DNA of 39,098 bases from Bacillota bacterium (lineage in GTDB: Bacteria; Bacillota; Limnochordia; DTU087), in the NCBI GenBank assembly GCA_012510855.1, contig JAAZHE010000086.1:1-39098 (forward strand), given 5' to 3'. The notes below the pieces were generated by a model. That model was not told the origin of the DNA and ran no database searches. It saw only the letters and a list, made by a program, of their open reading frames with translations. The position numbers and the translations under genes are program-made. Shown here piece by piece: positions 10,176 through 19,863 of the stretch (the stretch's first letter is position 1; every line of letters begins with the position of its first letter).

Positions 10176-10363
10176 GGTGAATTCTGACCTCCCTAAATAA
10201 ATATTCAGAGACTGCAGCAAAGATGAACCCTCCAAGCCCCCTACAAAAGTCTCTTTCCATACATCCCTCCTTAATCATGAAGGATTAGTCTACCTCTACA
10301 AGCAGACATCTGCCTTGACCAAGTTTTTAACTAGTGTGATGAATGTGCAACAATGCTTGCCAC

Positions 10364-11356
10364 CTAACAGGATTGCCTGATTACCAGCTTGCAGTCGAGG
10401 CAGACTTCTTGGAAATCTCTTTGTTTGTCATTTATCCTTGCGAGTAAAAGCTCTGCGGCCATTTCTCCGATCCTTGGTGCAGGCTGATACACCACCGTTA
10501 AGGGAGGATCGGTGATAACGCACCATTCTTCATCATCAAAACCGATAATCGCCACATCCTCGGGTATCCGCAGGCCTTTCTCCTTAATTGCCTTCATGGC
10601 GCCCATGGTAAGTACGTTATTGCCTGCAAAAACAGCGGTAATACCCTGCTCGAGCAGTTCCAGCATGAGCTCATGGCCGCTTTCAATCCTCGAATTGCTG
10701 ACTTTAATCAGCTCCTCATCAATGGGTATTCCATATTCTGAAAGGGCCCGCTCATAACCGGCCAGCCGTTCCTCGCTGGTTGTGAGGCCGGCAATTCCTT
10801 TGATCATTCCAATCCTCCGGTGTCCCTTTTGGATTAAGAAACTGACGGCTTCATATGAAACCCGTTCATTATCTACAACAACGCGATCGCCGTGGGGATA
10901 ACCAAAAGGCTTGCAGTCAACAAACACGATGGGGTAGTATTCTTCAAATTCCCGCAAAAAAGAATGATCATCGGGAGTTGCCCTCATGATCAGACCTTCA
11001 ATAGACTGGGCTTTAAGGATCTTTAGGTGTTCCTGTTCAAGTTGAAGGTTATCATCGGAATTGCAAACCATGAGAGAATAGCCGTTAGCTCGCATAACCT
11101 TTTCTATGCCGGAAACGACTCTCATGTAAAAGGAGTTGGTGATATCAGGCATGAGGACGCCGATTAATCGGGATTTTTGGCTTCGAAGGCTGCGAGCCGC
11201 ATAGTTGGGATAATAATCAAGGACCCGCATGGCTTCGAGAACCCGCTCTTTGGTTTCTTTGCGCACAAACCGGGTTCCGTTGATGACATGGGAAACGGTT
11301 GACACCGACACACCAGCCATCTTTGCAACATCTTCCATCGTGGCCATGTCTCCCAC
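10364..11356 (-). CDS. LacI-family transcriptional regulator
   Basis: TMEDVAKMAGVSVSTVSHVINGTRFVRKETKERVLEAMRVLDYYPNYAARSL HTH plus periplasmic-binding-like effector domain. Confidence 0.95.
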   Translation of the reverse strand: MGDMATMEDVAKMAGVSVSTVSHVINGTRFVRKETKERVLEAMRVLDYYPNYAARSLRSQKSRLIGVLMPDITNSFYMRVVSGIEKVMRANGYSLMVCNSDDNLQLEQEHLKILKAQSIEGLIMRATPDDHSFLREFEEYYPIVFVDCKPFGYPHGDRVVVDNERVSYEAVSFLIQKGHRRIGMIKGIAGLTTSEERLAGYERALSEYGIPIDEELIKVSNSRIESGHELMLELLEQGITAVFAGNNVLTMGAMKAIKEKGLRIPEDVAIIGFDDEEWCVITDPPLTVVYQPAPRIGEMAAELLLARINDKQRDFQEVCLDCKLVIRQSC

Positions 11357-11382
11357 CCCGGTCGATAAAGTTTCCGAAAAGG

Positions 11383-11439
11383 TTTGCGCAAAGGTTTACC
11401 TGATTTCATATTATTATACTGCCTTGGATTTGTCAACAA
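11383..11439 (-). promoter_or_regulatory. Promoter of LacI gene 10364..11356 with palindromic LacI-type operator
   Basis: Minus strand TTGACA-17 nt-TAATAT followed by TTTGCGCAAA palindrome (11383..11392) inside GTAAACCTTTGCGCAAACC. Confidence 0.55.
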
Positions 11440-11527
11440 ATTGTTTCAAGCCTTATGGTTATTATTCTTCAAGCCTTAATCACAGAAGCGCTGGGGATCC
11501 GTTCGTGTCCATACTCCTGTAATAATG

Positions 11528-12604
11528 TCAAAACCATTTATGTCTAAGCTTGGCGGCGGACTCCAGCAAATACCGGGCTTCCGCCTCTGTCTGGCAGCTG
11601 GTAGATAGCAGCAAGCCCCTATGTGGAAGCACTTCCAAGAGCTCCAAGACCGTCTTCCAATCTGGGACATGCATAACTAGGTTCTTCTTCTCCAGGATCT
11701 TCCTAAACAGCGCGATACTCTCGGAAGTCAAGTACTCATCAAACCTCACAGGAACCCATTGAATGCCCTGGATGCCGTCAATTTCCAGCAGCATGTCCAG
11801 ATGGGGCACCTCTCCTGGCCCATCCAAATGGTAAACCGCTGCCGGCAGCCTGCGGACCTGTTCCTCTAGTTGCGGCAGCACGAACTTCTCAAACATCGCC
11901 GGGGAGATCATGGCGGAAAAGTCGCACTGAATAGGATACCAAGGCTCCTCATGCCAAAGGCCCATCCAGGCTGAGAAACCGCACTCGGCCTTGCCGATTA
12001 TCGCCGTGAGCTCATCAAAGCATCGGTGCCAAAGGTCTATTATCCAGGCGGAGGCAGATGAGATTTGCTCGGGATAGTCATATAGGTCCAGGAGAAGCTG
12101 CGCAGAGGTACGCAAAGATGCTATCACATCCATAATGCCCCCCAGGTCTGTTACGCCGACAATAAAATCGCCGTTGCTCTCCTCTACTGCCATTTCGGCC
12201 ACCTGCTTAGTATACTGCCACCAGCGATTGTCTTCTTTGAACTCCAGGGCGGCGATGGATTCCCAATCCAGCTTAACCTCAAACCACGAGGTTTCTGTCC
12301 TTGGATCGTACAAGAGATAGTCTGTAAGATAAGCGGCCAAGACCCCTGGCCCTAGGTTAATCCAAAGCAGCGGAAACGCGGTGCCGCCGAAAAACGTGTT
12401 GGAACAGTAATCTCTGAATCTCTCTAGCTTTGTGTCCACAGCAGATGGGTCTGGATCCCTAACAAGTTCCCAGTTGCTCCAGCCGCGGGGGCCGCTGGCA
12501 CCCGCCCTGGATGCCGTTACACTGATCAGAGCCTCTTCCTGCTCCTGCTTCCACCAAGCCTTATACAGTTCTTTGACCCTCTCCCAGTCTTGATTGTACA
12601 GCAA
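11528..12604 (-). CDS. URO-D-superfamily protein, paralogue 2 (divergent, HxDG type)
   Basis: 358 aa; GFSAWMGLWHEEPWYPIQCDFSAMISPAMFEKFVLPQLEEQVRRLPAAVYHLDGPGEVPHLDMLL typical of URO-D-like fold proteins. Confidence 0.75.
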   Translation of the reverse strand: MLYNQDWERVKELYKAWWKQEQEEALISVTASRAGASGPRGWSNWELVRDPDPSAVDTKLERFRDYCSNTFFGGTAFPLLWINLGPGVLAAYLTDYLLYDPRTETSWFEVKLDWESIAALEFKEDNRWWQYTKQVAEMAVEESNGDFIVGVTDLGGIMDVIASLRTSAQLLLDLYDYPEQISSASAWIIDLWHRCFDELTAIIGKAECGFSAWMGLWHEEPWYPIQCDFSAMISPAMFEKFVLPQLEEQVRRLPAAVYHLDGPGEVPHLDMLLEIDGIQGIQWVPVRFDEYLTSESIALFRKILEKKNLVMHVPDWKTVLELLEVLPHRGLLLSTSCQTEAEARYLLESAAKLRHKWF

Positions 12605-12920
12605 GCTGACACCCTCCCCATTTGTCTAGAGTTGCCAACAAACCTACTAGCACGGCGGCTGCTCTAGGAAGTACATTCAAGACGAAGGCCATAGGAGGCT
12701 CAGATAATCAAGACACAACCCTATAACACGGAAACACTGCTTACAGAATTCCCCATACTAATACCTTATTTGATAGCATTATTCCTCTTCTATCTTGCCC
12801 ATTATGGTATTTTGAGCTGGCACCACTGGCTCATTCTTGAGTAACGGGTTGAGGAGGGTCGGTCAAGAGGGCAGCTGGAGCCTTTCCGCTGATCGGACAT
12901 TCTTAACCTGGAGATTTAAA

Positions 12921-12976
12921 TATAAAACCCGAGGGTCAACTGCTTGAATGCTTTGTCTCCAGTCAATCCTCGGGTT
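12921..12976 (-). terminator. Long hairpin downstream of URO-D paralogue 3
   Basis: AACCCGAGG (12926..12934) / CCTCGGGTT (12968..12976), minus strand followed by U-rich TTTATATTTAAAT. Confidence 0.5.
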
Positions 12977-13054
12977 AGTCATGGTCTTCCTTATCAGGGT
13001 TCGCGAACAACGGATTCCCTGACACTACTCGTCAAGGTCCTATTCTTGATACTA

Positions 13055-14077
13055 TTATCTACCCAGCTTACCGCTTTCACTTAATTCTTGCCATGAAGCA
13101 AACACTTGCCGCACGTTCTCCGGCTTTGCCCCAGGCCCAAACTCACACTGGGCAATGACGCCACCTTGCTGATACAACGCTGCCGCCACCTCTTTCACTG
13201 CAGCATCGATCTCATCAGGTGTCCCATAGGGCAGCAGCCACTGTCGGTCCATCTCTCCCCAGAAGGTGAGCCGGCCCCGGAACTGTTTGAGATTTTCCGG
13301 GCCCATACAGAAAATCTGGCTGTTCAGTGCATCGAGACCTAGCTCGATGAGATCCGGTATGATTGCGAGAATATGGCCATCGGAATGCATAAATGCGTAT
13401 TTGCCGTGACGGTGGGCAATATCGATGTAATCCTTATATAAGGGTTTAAAGATTTCCCGCCACATGCTGGGGGAGATCAAGAGATTGGATTGGGCGCCCC
13501 AATCGTCCATAAACATAATTGCATCGACTTCTGTCTTAGCCCAGAGTTCCACTTCCTTGCAGAAATGCTCGTGAATTCGGTTAAGCAGCGTAGATAACTC
13601 TGGAGGGCGTTCCATTAAGTCAATAAAGAGATTCTCCGTTGTGCGAATAAACTGAAGCCGTTCAAAGGGTCGCGGACACGTACCGGCAATGACAAACTTG
13701 TCAGTCCCTCGACAATAGGCATTCACCTGATCCACGTCAAGGGTGAGCCTCTCAACTGGAAAACGGACTTTCTCGAAGTCCTGCCAATCGGCGAAAACCG
13801 GCTCTTTCACTTCACCGATATGGCCGCTCCCTTTATTCTCAAAAATGCAGCCCCATTCGTCAATATACTGGCCGGGTTTATACATATCGCCAACAACTGG
13901 AGATGGCTCCCGGAAAAACTCGGGACAGTTAACTATATCATCTGGAAATGTCCTTTGAATCTCTGCCAATTCCTCCGGATAGTTTTCCTCTGCCCAGGGC
14001 AATAACCACAACTGCCGAGGAACCCTCGCGGGAGAGTCAAACTCCAAGGTCCGCTTGACTAATTCTCTTGAGTCCAT
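13055..14077 (-). CDS. URO-D-superfamily protein, paralogue 3 (HxDG type)
   Basis: 340 aa; MDSRELVKRTLEFDSPARVPRQLW, DDWGAQSNLLISPSMWREIFKPLYKDYIDIAHRHGKYAFMHSDGHILAIIPDLIELGLDALN. Confidence 0.85.
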   Translation of the reverse strand: MDSRELVKRTLEFDSPARVPRQLWLLPWAEENYPEELAEIQRTFPDDIVNCPEFFREPSPVVGDMYKPGQYIDEWGCIFENKGSGHIGEVKEPVFADWQDFEKVRFPVERLTLDVDQVNAYCRGTDKFVIAGTCPRPFERLQFIRTTENLFIDLMERPPELSTLLNRIHEHFCKEVELWAKTEVDAIMFMDDWGAQSNLLISPSMWREIFKPLYKDYIDIAHRHGKYAFMHSDGHILAIIPDLIELGLDALNSQIFCMGPENLKQFRGRLTFWGEMDRQWLLPYGTPDEIDAAVKEVAAALYQQGGVIAQCEFGPGAKPENVRQVFASWQELSESGKLGR

Positions 14078-14170
14078 GTTCTATACCTCCCTCTCTGCTT
14101 GCATCCTGGTGCTGCTGGTCCTTGCAGTAATATAGAATGAGTTCGTTGGTTGGCACTGATTGACAGTTGT

Positions 14171-15265
14171 TTAGTATCTTCCGTAAACTTCCACTAACTC
14201 CTGCACCCGAGCAACTCTCTCCCAGACGCCATCCGGAGGAACTTGGTCAGCTACTCCTAATACGAAACGGGGTTCTTGCCGCATTACGCCCAATACTCGC
14301 TCAACAAAGGCTTCGAACTCAGCATCTGTCACCTTGTCAGTGAAGTATACTCCCGGTAAACCGCCCCACAGTATGGGTCCCGGCCCAGCGGCTTCAGCAA
14401 ACTCCTCGATCTCCAGATCCCCCACCGGTGCCGGTGTTAGAGCTTCCAGAACTCTAAAACCAGTCTCAGCCACCGGCCGAATCAAACCCCGCAGAGTGCC
14501 ATCCATATGGATGAAGGAAAACTTGCCGGCTGCGTGGATCCGTTCCACCCACCTTTTCTCATACGGCTGCATATACTTGGTATAGTACCGAAGCCCGACA
14601 ACCTCCGATGATAGGTTCTCAGGGATCATCAAACACTCTGCAGGAGATTGGACAGCAATCTCCGCAGCTTCATCGGCTTTAGCTTCCAACAGCTCCATGG
14701 TCTCTGCCACTTCCTCTGGAGCATCCAAATCCAAGTACACCAGGTTCTGGATTCCTGAGTAAAGAGCCACCATCAGCATGAAGGGACTGCGGGGCAGGTA
14801 ACAAAGTGTAACTCCATTATCCCCGATTATCTTCGCCCGCCGCTCAGCTTCAGCATAATTTGGCTCAAACCGGGTATGTTCCAACCAGTACCGGAAGGCC
14901 GGCAAATCGTCGGGAGTCTCCACCATATGTTTGGTATACGCCCAGGAACAGGAGGTCGGCAAGAACCGCTGCACTTCCTTCAGACTTCCAAAGGGCGTAT
15001 GAATCTCGGTAATCCGTTCATCTTTTTCTTCCCTAACGATGACTTCCACTCCATCATAGACTGGAGTGAAGGGCTCATAGCCCTGTAGGTAAAAACCTAC
15101 TCCCAAGTCACGGTTCATCTGAAAATAACCGTCACCATCGTATTTCTCCGGGAGCTGCTGCTTATAGACCAGTGCATGGTACCAATAATCTAGATCCCCA
15201 AACCACGGTACTTGGTCGGGAACTTCGCCCCGGAGCAAAGCCAAAATCCGCTCTCTGTTGGTCAT
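14171..15265 (-). CDS. URO-D-superfamily protein, paralogue 4 (HxDG type)
   Basis: 364 aa; MTNRERILALLRGEVPDQVPWFGD, AGKFSFIHMDGTLRGLIRPVAETGFRVLEALTPAPVGDL. Confidence 0.85.
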   Translation of the reverse strand: MTNRERILALLRGEVPDQVPWFGDLDYWYHALVYKQQLPEKYDGDGYFQMNRDLGVGFYLQGYEPFTPVYDGVEVIVREEKDERITEIHTPFGSLKEVQRFLPTSCSWAYTKHMVETPDDLPAFRYWLEHTRFEPNYAEAERRAKIIGDNGVTLCYLPRSPFMLMVALYSGIQNLVYLDLDAPEEVAETMELLEAKADEAAEIAVQSPAECLMIPENLSSEVVGLRYYTKYMQPYEKRWVERIHAAGKFSFIHMDGTLRGLIRPVAETGFRVLEALTPAPVGDLEIEEFAEAAGPGPILWGGLPGVYFTDKVTDAEFEAFVERVLGVMRQEPRFVLGVADQVPPDGVWERVARVQELVEVYGRY

Positions 15266-15295
15266 CTTGCTACATCCTCTCTATGTTGTACTACT

Positions 15296-15577
15296 TTATC
15301 CTTTGACTGCACCCGCAACACCATAGGTGAAGTGCTTCTGTGTAAGACCGAAGAAGAGCAGGATGGGGATAGTAGTAATTACTGCCCCGGCCATCAAAGG
15401 CCCCCAGTCAGTAGACCTCTCCCCGATGAACGAGTACAGTCCCACAGGCAGTGTTCGCATTGATTCAGAGGTAGTGAGAGTTACGGCAAACAGAAACTCC
15501 TGCGCTCTTATTGTTGGAAACTCTTCTAACGACAGCACCCATCTACCGGCTCTTTGCCGATGCTTTTCAATCATCAT
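15296..15577 (-). pseudogene. 3' remnant of a MalG-type sugar ABC permease
   Basis: Encodes only EFLFAVTLTTSESMRTLPVGLYSFIGERSTDWGPLMAGAVITTIPILLFFGLTQKHFTYGVAGAVKG, the C-terminal part of MalG-like permeases; compare intact 33637..34473. Confidence 0.85.
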
Positions 15578-15627
15578 CTCCTGTTCATTTAACCTTATAA
15601 CTCCTTACACTTCCAACTTCGAGGAAT

Positions 15628-16647
15628 TCAGCGGGTGCTCTCCCGTATCACTAGTTTAGGTTTAATTGTCATGCGCAGCGGCTCTTTAGCCTTACTCTCA
15701 TTCAGGCTGTCCAATATCCAGTTCACCGCCTGCACTCCGATTTCATATTTCGGCTGCTGTACACTGCTGAGACTGATCGGGAGATACTCCCCGATTTCCA
15801 GGTTATCGAAGCCAATGATGCCTATATCATTGGGAATATCGAATCCGGCTTCCAAGCAAGCCCTGACAGCACCTAAGGCCATGGCGTCATTGATAGCGAA
15901 GACGGCATCCGGTCGTTCCTCTGCCTCAAGCTCTCGCTTCATCAACTCATAACTGTACTGGATCGCCCTAGGGGCTGCCTCTAAATTGTCTTCAAAAAAC
16001 ACTTTCTCATAGCTGAGGTCGTTATCAGCCAGGGCTTGACGATAGCCCCGGACTCGCTCTTGTGCCTCAAAACAGGCTCCCTCCAGACCCGCTATACAGA
16101 GGATCCGCTTATAGCCTCTCTGGATCAAATAAGAAACGGCCTCATAGGCGCCGAAGAAATTGTCTGTAGTAACATAGCCGATTTCTACCTCGGGAAGATG
16201 CCTATCCACGAAAATGATGGGCAGGTTTCGCTTGAGTAGACTCCTGAAAAAACTAATGTTCTTTGAACTAGCTACAGGGGCGATAATCAAGCCATCAACA
16301 TTCTTGGCAAGAAAATCGGTTACCAACTTCCGTTCCTTGCCCGGATTCACCTCGCTGCAACCGGAAAGCAGACAATACCCCCGGTTCAAGGCCGTGTTCT
16401 GTACTCCCCGCAAAATATCGCCCGGGTAGGTATCCCCCAACGCCTGAGTAATAAATCCCAAGACCCCTGTCCGATTAGTCCGCAGGCTCCGTGCTACATC
16501 GTTGGGTATGTAGCCCATCTGAGCAGCCAGGGCTTTTACCCTATCCCTGGTAGTCTTGCTGATTCGGGGACTGTCCCGTAGAGCACGGGATACTGTGGAA
16601 CGGGAGACTCCAAGTTCTGCAGCAATTTGCTCCAATGTCACCCGCAT
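15628..16647 (-). CDS. LacI-family transcriptional regulator
   Basis: MRVTLEQIAAELGVSRSTVSRALRDSPRISKTTRDRVKALAAQMGYIPNDVARSL. Confidence 0.95.
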   Translation of the reverse strand: MRVTLEQIAAELGVSRSTVSRALRDSPRISKTTRDRVKALAAQMGYIPNDVARSLRTNRTGVLGFITQALGDTYPGDILRGVQNTALNRGYCLLSGCSEVNPGKERKLVTDFLAKNVDGLIIAPVASSKNISFFRSLLKRNLPIIFVDRHLPEVEIGYVTTDNFFGAYEAVSYLIQRGYKRILCIAGLEGACFEAQERVRGYRQALADNDLSYEKVFFEDNLEAAPRAIQYSYELMKRELEAEERPDAVFAINDAMALGAVRACLEAGFDIPNDIGIIGFDNLEIGEYLPISLSSVQQPKYEIGVQAVNWILDSLNESKAKEPLRMTIKPKLVIRESTR

Positions 16648-16682
16648 TCAGCACACTCCTAAAGCGTGTACAATCATTGTGC

Positions 16683-16694
16683 GCAATCGTTTGC
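16683..16694. promoter_or_regulatory. Candidate LacI-type operator upstream of 15628..16647
   Basis: GCAATCGTTTGC (GCAA-N4-TTGC) 36 bp upstream of the start codon. Confidence 0.4.
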
Positions 16695-16962
16695 ATATTG
16701 ATGAGTTTCTCCATTCACAACCATTTCCCTGCAACCTAAAGGTAAAAGTCATCTGTTGTTTCTGAATCCTTGTCCCATTAGAAGTGCAAAGGTGATACTC
16801 AAAACCCAATTCTTGTCGAACAGGGAAAGGACCTGAGGAGAGGAACTAGAAGGAAAGTAAGTGCTGCTGGAAAGTAAGCAAAACAGAATCCCCTAGACTG
16901 TTTATATTTCCCTCTTCTCTGCGGCATACCAATAGTGCAGTCCGGGGAAAGGAGAGAAGGTC

Positions 16963-18324
16963 ATGGTCAAGAAAGGTTCTATCCTTACTGTAACCATAGC
17001 AGATACAGTCTTTCCCAATAAAGGCGTTGCCTATGTTGATGGAGAAAGGGTTATCGTCCACGACGCTCTTGAGGGACAGACGGTCAGGATTAAGATAACC
17101 AAAAAGCGGGGCAGCAAAATCGAAGCCAAAATCCTGGAAGTGCTGGAAAGATCCCCCCTGGAACAAGAAGCCCCCTGTGCCCAGTTCGGTACCTGCGGCG
17201 GATGCACATACTTGCACATACCATATGAAAGCCAGCTGGAGCTCAAGACCCGACAGGTCCTAGAGCTCTTGGCCGATGCCGGCATCCAAGGATTCGAGTT
17301 CTTGGGCATCCAGCCCAGTCCCAACGTAACAGCCTACCGGAACAAGATGGAGTATACCTTCGGTGACACCGAGGACGGCATCCTGTCCCTCGGGCTTCAC
17401 CGAAAGCGCATGCGCTATGAGGTGTCCCCCGTTGCCGGCTGCCAGCTAGTGGATGAAGATTTCCTTTCTATCCTGGACGCAGCCTTAGACTATTTGCGCT
17501 CATCTAATGTGCCTTTTTATCATAAGAAGAGCCATCAGGGAGTCCTGCGGCACTTGGTCATCCGCAAAGCAGGGACCACTGGAGAGATCCTGGTTAACCT
17601 AGTGACCACCTCTCAAGGGGGACTGGAGCTTGCGGGTTTAGTCCAAAAGCTCTTAAGCCTTGACCTCATGGGCACCATTAAGGGTATCCTCCATACCATC
17701 AATGACGGCAAAGCGGACGCTATCCAGGTAGATGCTCTCCACGTTCTTTGGGGCAGGGATTATATAACCGAAAAGATCCTCGGGCTAACATTTCGCGTAA
17801 CAGCTTTTTCCTTCTTCCAGACCAACTCCCACGGTGCTGAGAAGCTCTTTACCGTCGTTCGGGATTTTGCCGGTCAAGACCTGGGAGTTGTCTTTGACCT
17901 CTACTGCGGCACCGGTACTATCGCCCAGATCATCAGCCCACAGGCTAAAAAAGTCATAGGGATCGAGATAGTACCTGAGGCCATTGAAGCAGCCCGGAAG
18001 AATGCACAGCTGAACGGCCTAGACAACTGCCGGTTTATTGTCGGAGATGTATTGGCAGAGCTGGATAACTTACAAGAAAAGCCAGACCTCGTTATCCTCG
18101 ATCCCCCCCGAAGCGGCATCCACCCCAAGGCCCTGGACAAGCTGATTGCCGTCCGACCACCTCGGTTAGTCTACGTCTCCTGCCAGCCTGTATCTTTGGC
18201 CCGGGATCTTGCGGTATTCAGCGCCAACGGCTACCGGGTTGTTAAAGTGAGATGCGTCGACATGTTCCCCCACACTCCCCATGTCGAGTGCGTCACATTG
18301 ATATCAAGGGTTGAGAACATATAG
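16963..18324 (+). CDS. rlmD: 23S rRNA (uracil-5-)-methyltransferase, RumA/RlmD-like
   Basis: TRAM-like N-terminus, Fe-S motif CAQFGTCGGC, SAM motif FDLYCGTGTIAQ, VILDPPRSGIHP, YVSCQPVSLARDL. Confidence 0.9.
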   Translation: MVKKGSILTVTIADTVFPNKGVAYVDGERVIVHDALEGQTVRIKITKKRGSKIEAKILEVLERSPLEQEAPCAQFGTCGGCTYLHIPYESQLELKTRQVLELLADAGIQGFEFLGIQPSPNVTAYRNKMEYTFGDTEDGILSLGLHRKRMRYEVSPVAGCQLVDEDFLSILDAALDYLRSSNVPFYHKKSHQGVLRHLVIRKAGTTGEILVNLVTTSQGGLELAGLVQKLLSLDLMGTIKGILHTINDGKADAIQVDALHVLWGRDYITEKILGLTFRVTAFSFFQTNSHGAEKLFTVVRDFAGQDLGVVFDLYCGTGTIAQIISPQAKKVIGIEIVPEAIEAARKNAQLNGLDNCRFIVGDVLAELDNLQEKPDLVILDPPRSGIHPKALDKLIAVRPPRLVYVSCQPVSLARDLAVFSANGYRVVKVRCVDMFPHTPHVECVTLISRVENI

Positions 18325-18378
18325 CGTTATACAAGAAGTCGAGCTGTTGTACATCTATGAAGCAAAGGAGATGCACTG

Positions 18379-19560
18379 GTGTACTCACTGCTACTGGTCA
18401 TTATCTACATCGCATTTGTTAGCCTGGGTTTACCCGATTCCCTCCTTGGCTCGGCATGGCCCGTTATATATAAGGAGCTCAATGCTCCCATATCCTATGC
18501 GGGAATTGTAACCATGATAATAGCAAGTGGGACTATAATTTCAAGTCTTGTGTCCGAAAGAGTCACTAAGAGACTCGGAGCAGGGCTTGTAACGGCGATC
18601 AGCGTGTTTATGACCGCGGCCGCTCTGTTTGGATTTTCTATTTCAAACTCCTTTATTTGGCTGTGCATATGGGCCATTCCTTATGGACTAGGAGCTGGAG
18701 GAGTGGACGCAGCGTTGAACAATTACGTTGCGCTGCACTATTCTTCCCGCCATATGAACTGGCTGCATTGCTGCTGGGGAGTTGGAGCGGCAATTAGTCC
18801 TTACATTATGAGTTATAGCCTGATGGGCGGGTATGGTTGGAAACATGGGTACCGCTCTGTCTCAATGATTCAGATGCTGCTGACAGTGTTTCTTTTTATT
18901 AGCTTGCCGCTTTGGAAAAGAAACAAAGCGGATGACAGCAATTTCGGAAGTGGCGCGGAGACTAAATCTGAGATTATTGGGTTGAGAAAAGCTTTAAAGA
19001 TACGGGGAGTCAACCTCGTACTTATTACTTTTTTTGGGTACTGCGCCCTCGAAACAACCGCCGGTTTGTGGGCAAGTAGTTACCTTGTTATGCATCGGGG
19101 AGTCGCAAAAGAAATCGCGGCCCAATTTGCTTCCCTGTTTTTCATAGGCATAACCTTGGGGCGCTTCGTATGCGGATTTATTTCGGATAGATTTGGTGAC
19201 AAGCAGATGATTCGCTATGGATTAGCTGTTATAATCATCGGTATAGCATTGGTTGTGATTCCATTTGGTACTAATATATACGCTTTCGCTGGGCTTATAA
19301 TAGTCGGTCTGGGATGCGCTCCTATCTATCCCGCCATCATTCATTCAACGCCAGAGAACTTCGGAGCGGAAAACTCACAAGCAATCATTGGGATACAAAT
19401 GGCCAGCGCTTACACTGGTAGCACCTTAATGCCGCCCCTGTTCGGAGTAATCGCTGAAGGCATCAGCATCGGGCTGTACCCGTTCTATTTGCTGGTTTTC
19501 GCGGTACTTATGATCGTTATGTCCGAAAGGTTGAACAAAACGGTGGCGAAAGCTGGATAA
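18379..19560 (+). CDS. MFS transporter
   Basis: GTG start with AAAGGAG 8 nt upstream; multi-TM protein with MFS-like GRFVCGFISDRFGDKQ motif. Confidence 0.85.
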   Translation: MYSLLLVIIYIAFVSLGLPDSLLGSAWPVIYKELNAPISYAGIVTMIIASGTIISSLVSERVTKRLGAGLVTAISVFMTAAALFGFSISNSFIWLCIWAIPYGLGAGGVDAALNNYVALHYSSRHMNWLHCCWGVGAAISPYIMSYSLMGGYGWKHGYRSVSMIQMLLTVFLFISLPLWKRNKADDSNFGSGAETKSEIIGLRKALKIRGVNLVLITFFGYCALETTAGLWASSYLVMHRGVAKEIAAQFASLFFIGITLGRFVCGFISDRFGDKQMIRYGLAVIIIGIALVVIPFGTNIYAFAGLIIVGLGCAPIYPAIIHSTPENFGAENSQAIIGIQMASAYTGSTLMPPLFGVIAEGISIGLYPFYLLVFAVLMIVMSERLNKTVAKAG

Positions 19561-19693
19561 CCAGACAGGGAAACGTCCTCTGTCTTGGAGTCCAACCATG
19601 GATCCTATTCCATGTAAGCTTGCGGTGTCGGTGCCAAGGCGAGAGAACCAAAGCTAGAAGTTAAGAGCACACCAATACGCGACCGAGCCGTCG

Positions 19694-19763
19694 AAGGGTT
19701 CTAGGATGTTGGTCTTTACCACGGCTTGAGTGGAGTACCACCACCTGGAACCCTTGTTTTTTT
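19694..19763 (+). ncRNA. Candidate structured RNA / multibranch terminator
   Basis: AAGGGTTCTAGG (19694..19705) pairs with CCTGGAACCCTT (19744..19755) with one G-U; two inner hairpins (TGGTctttACCA, GTGGagtaCCAC), then TTTTTTT. Confidence 0.5.
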
Positions 19764-19769
19764 GGAATC

Positions 19770-19783
19770 TTGACCTAGGTCAT
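19770..19783 (+). promoter_or_regulatory. CRP/FNR-superfamily-like box
   Basis: TTGACCTAGGTCAT, containing the 12-bp perfect palindrome TGACCTAGGTCA, upstream of the small protein gene. Confidence 0.55.
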
Positions 19784-19863
19784 ATTTTCTTTAGCGGAGC
19801 TGTGACACAATGTGCATAGAACATTGGCTCAGGACAAATGATGAGCAGAAAGGGGAATGGACA

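Noticed and set aside
19561-19763. tRNA, SRP RNA or guanidine-I riboswitch in the structured region
   Set aside because: No T-loop/acceptor geometry, no SRP GGAAG core, and the ykkC consensus segments could not be matched by eye.
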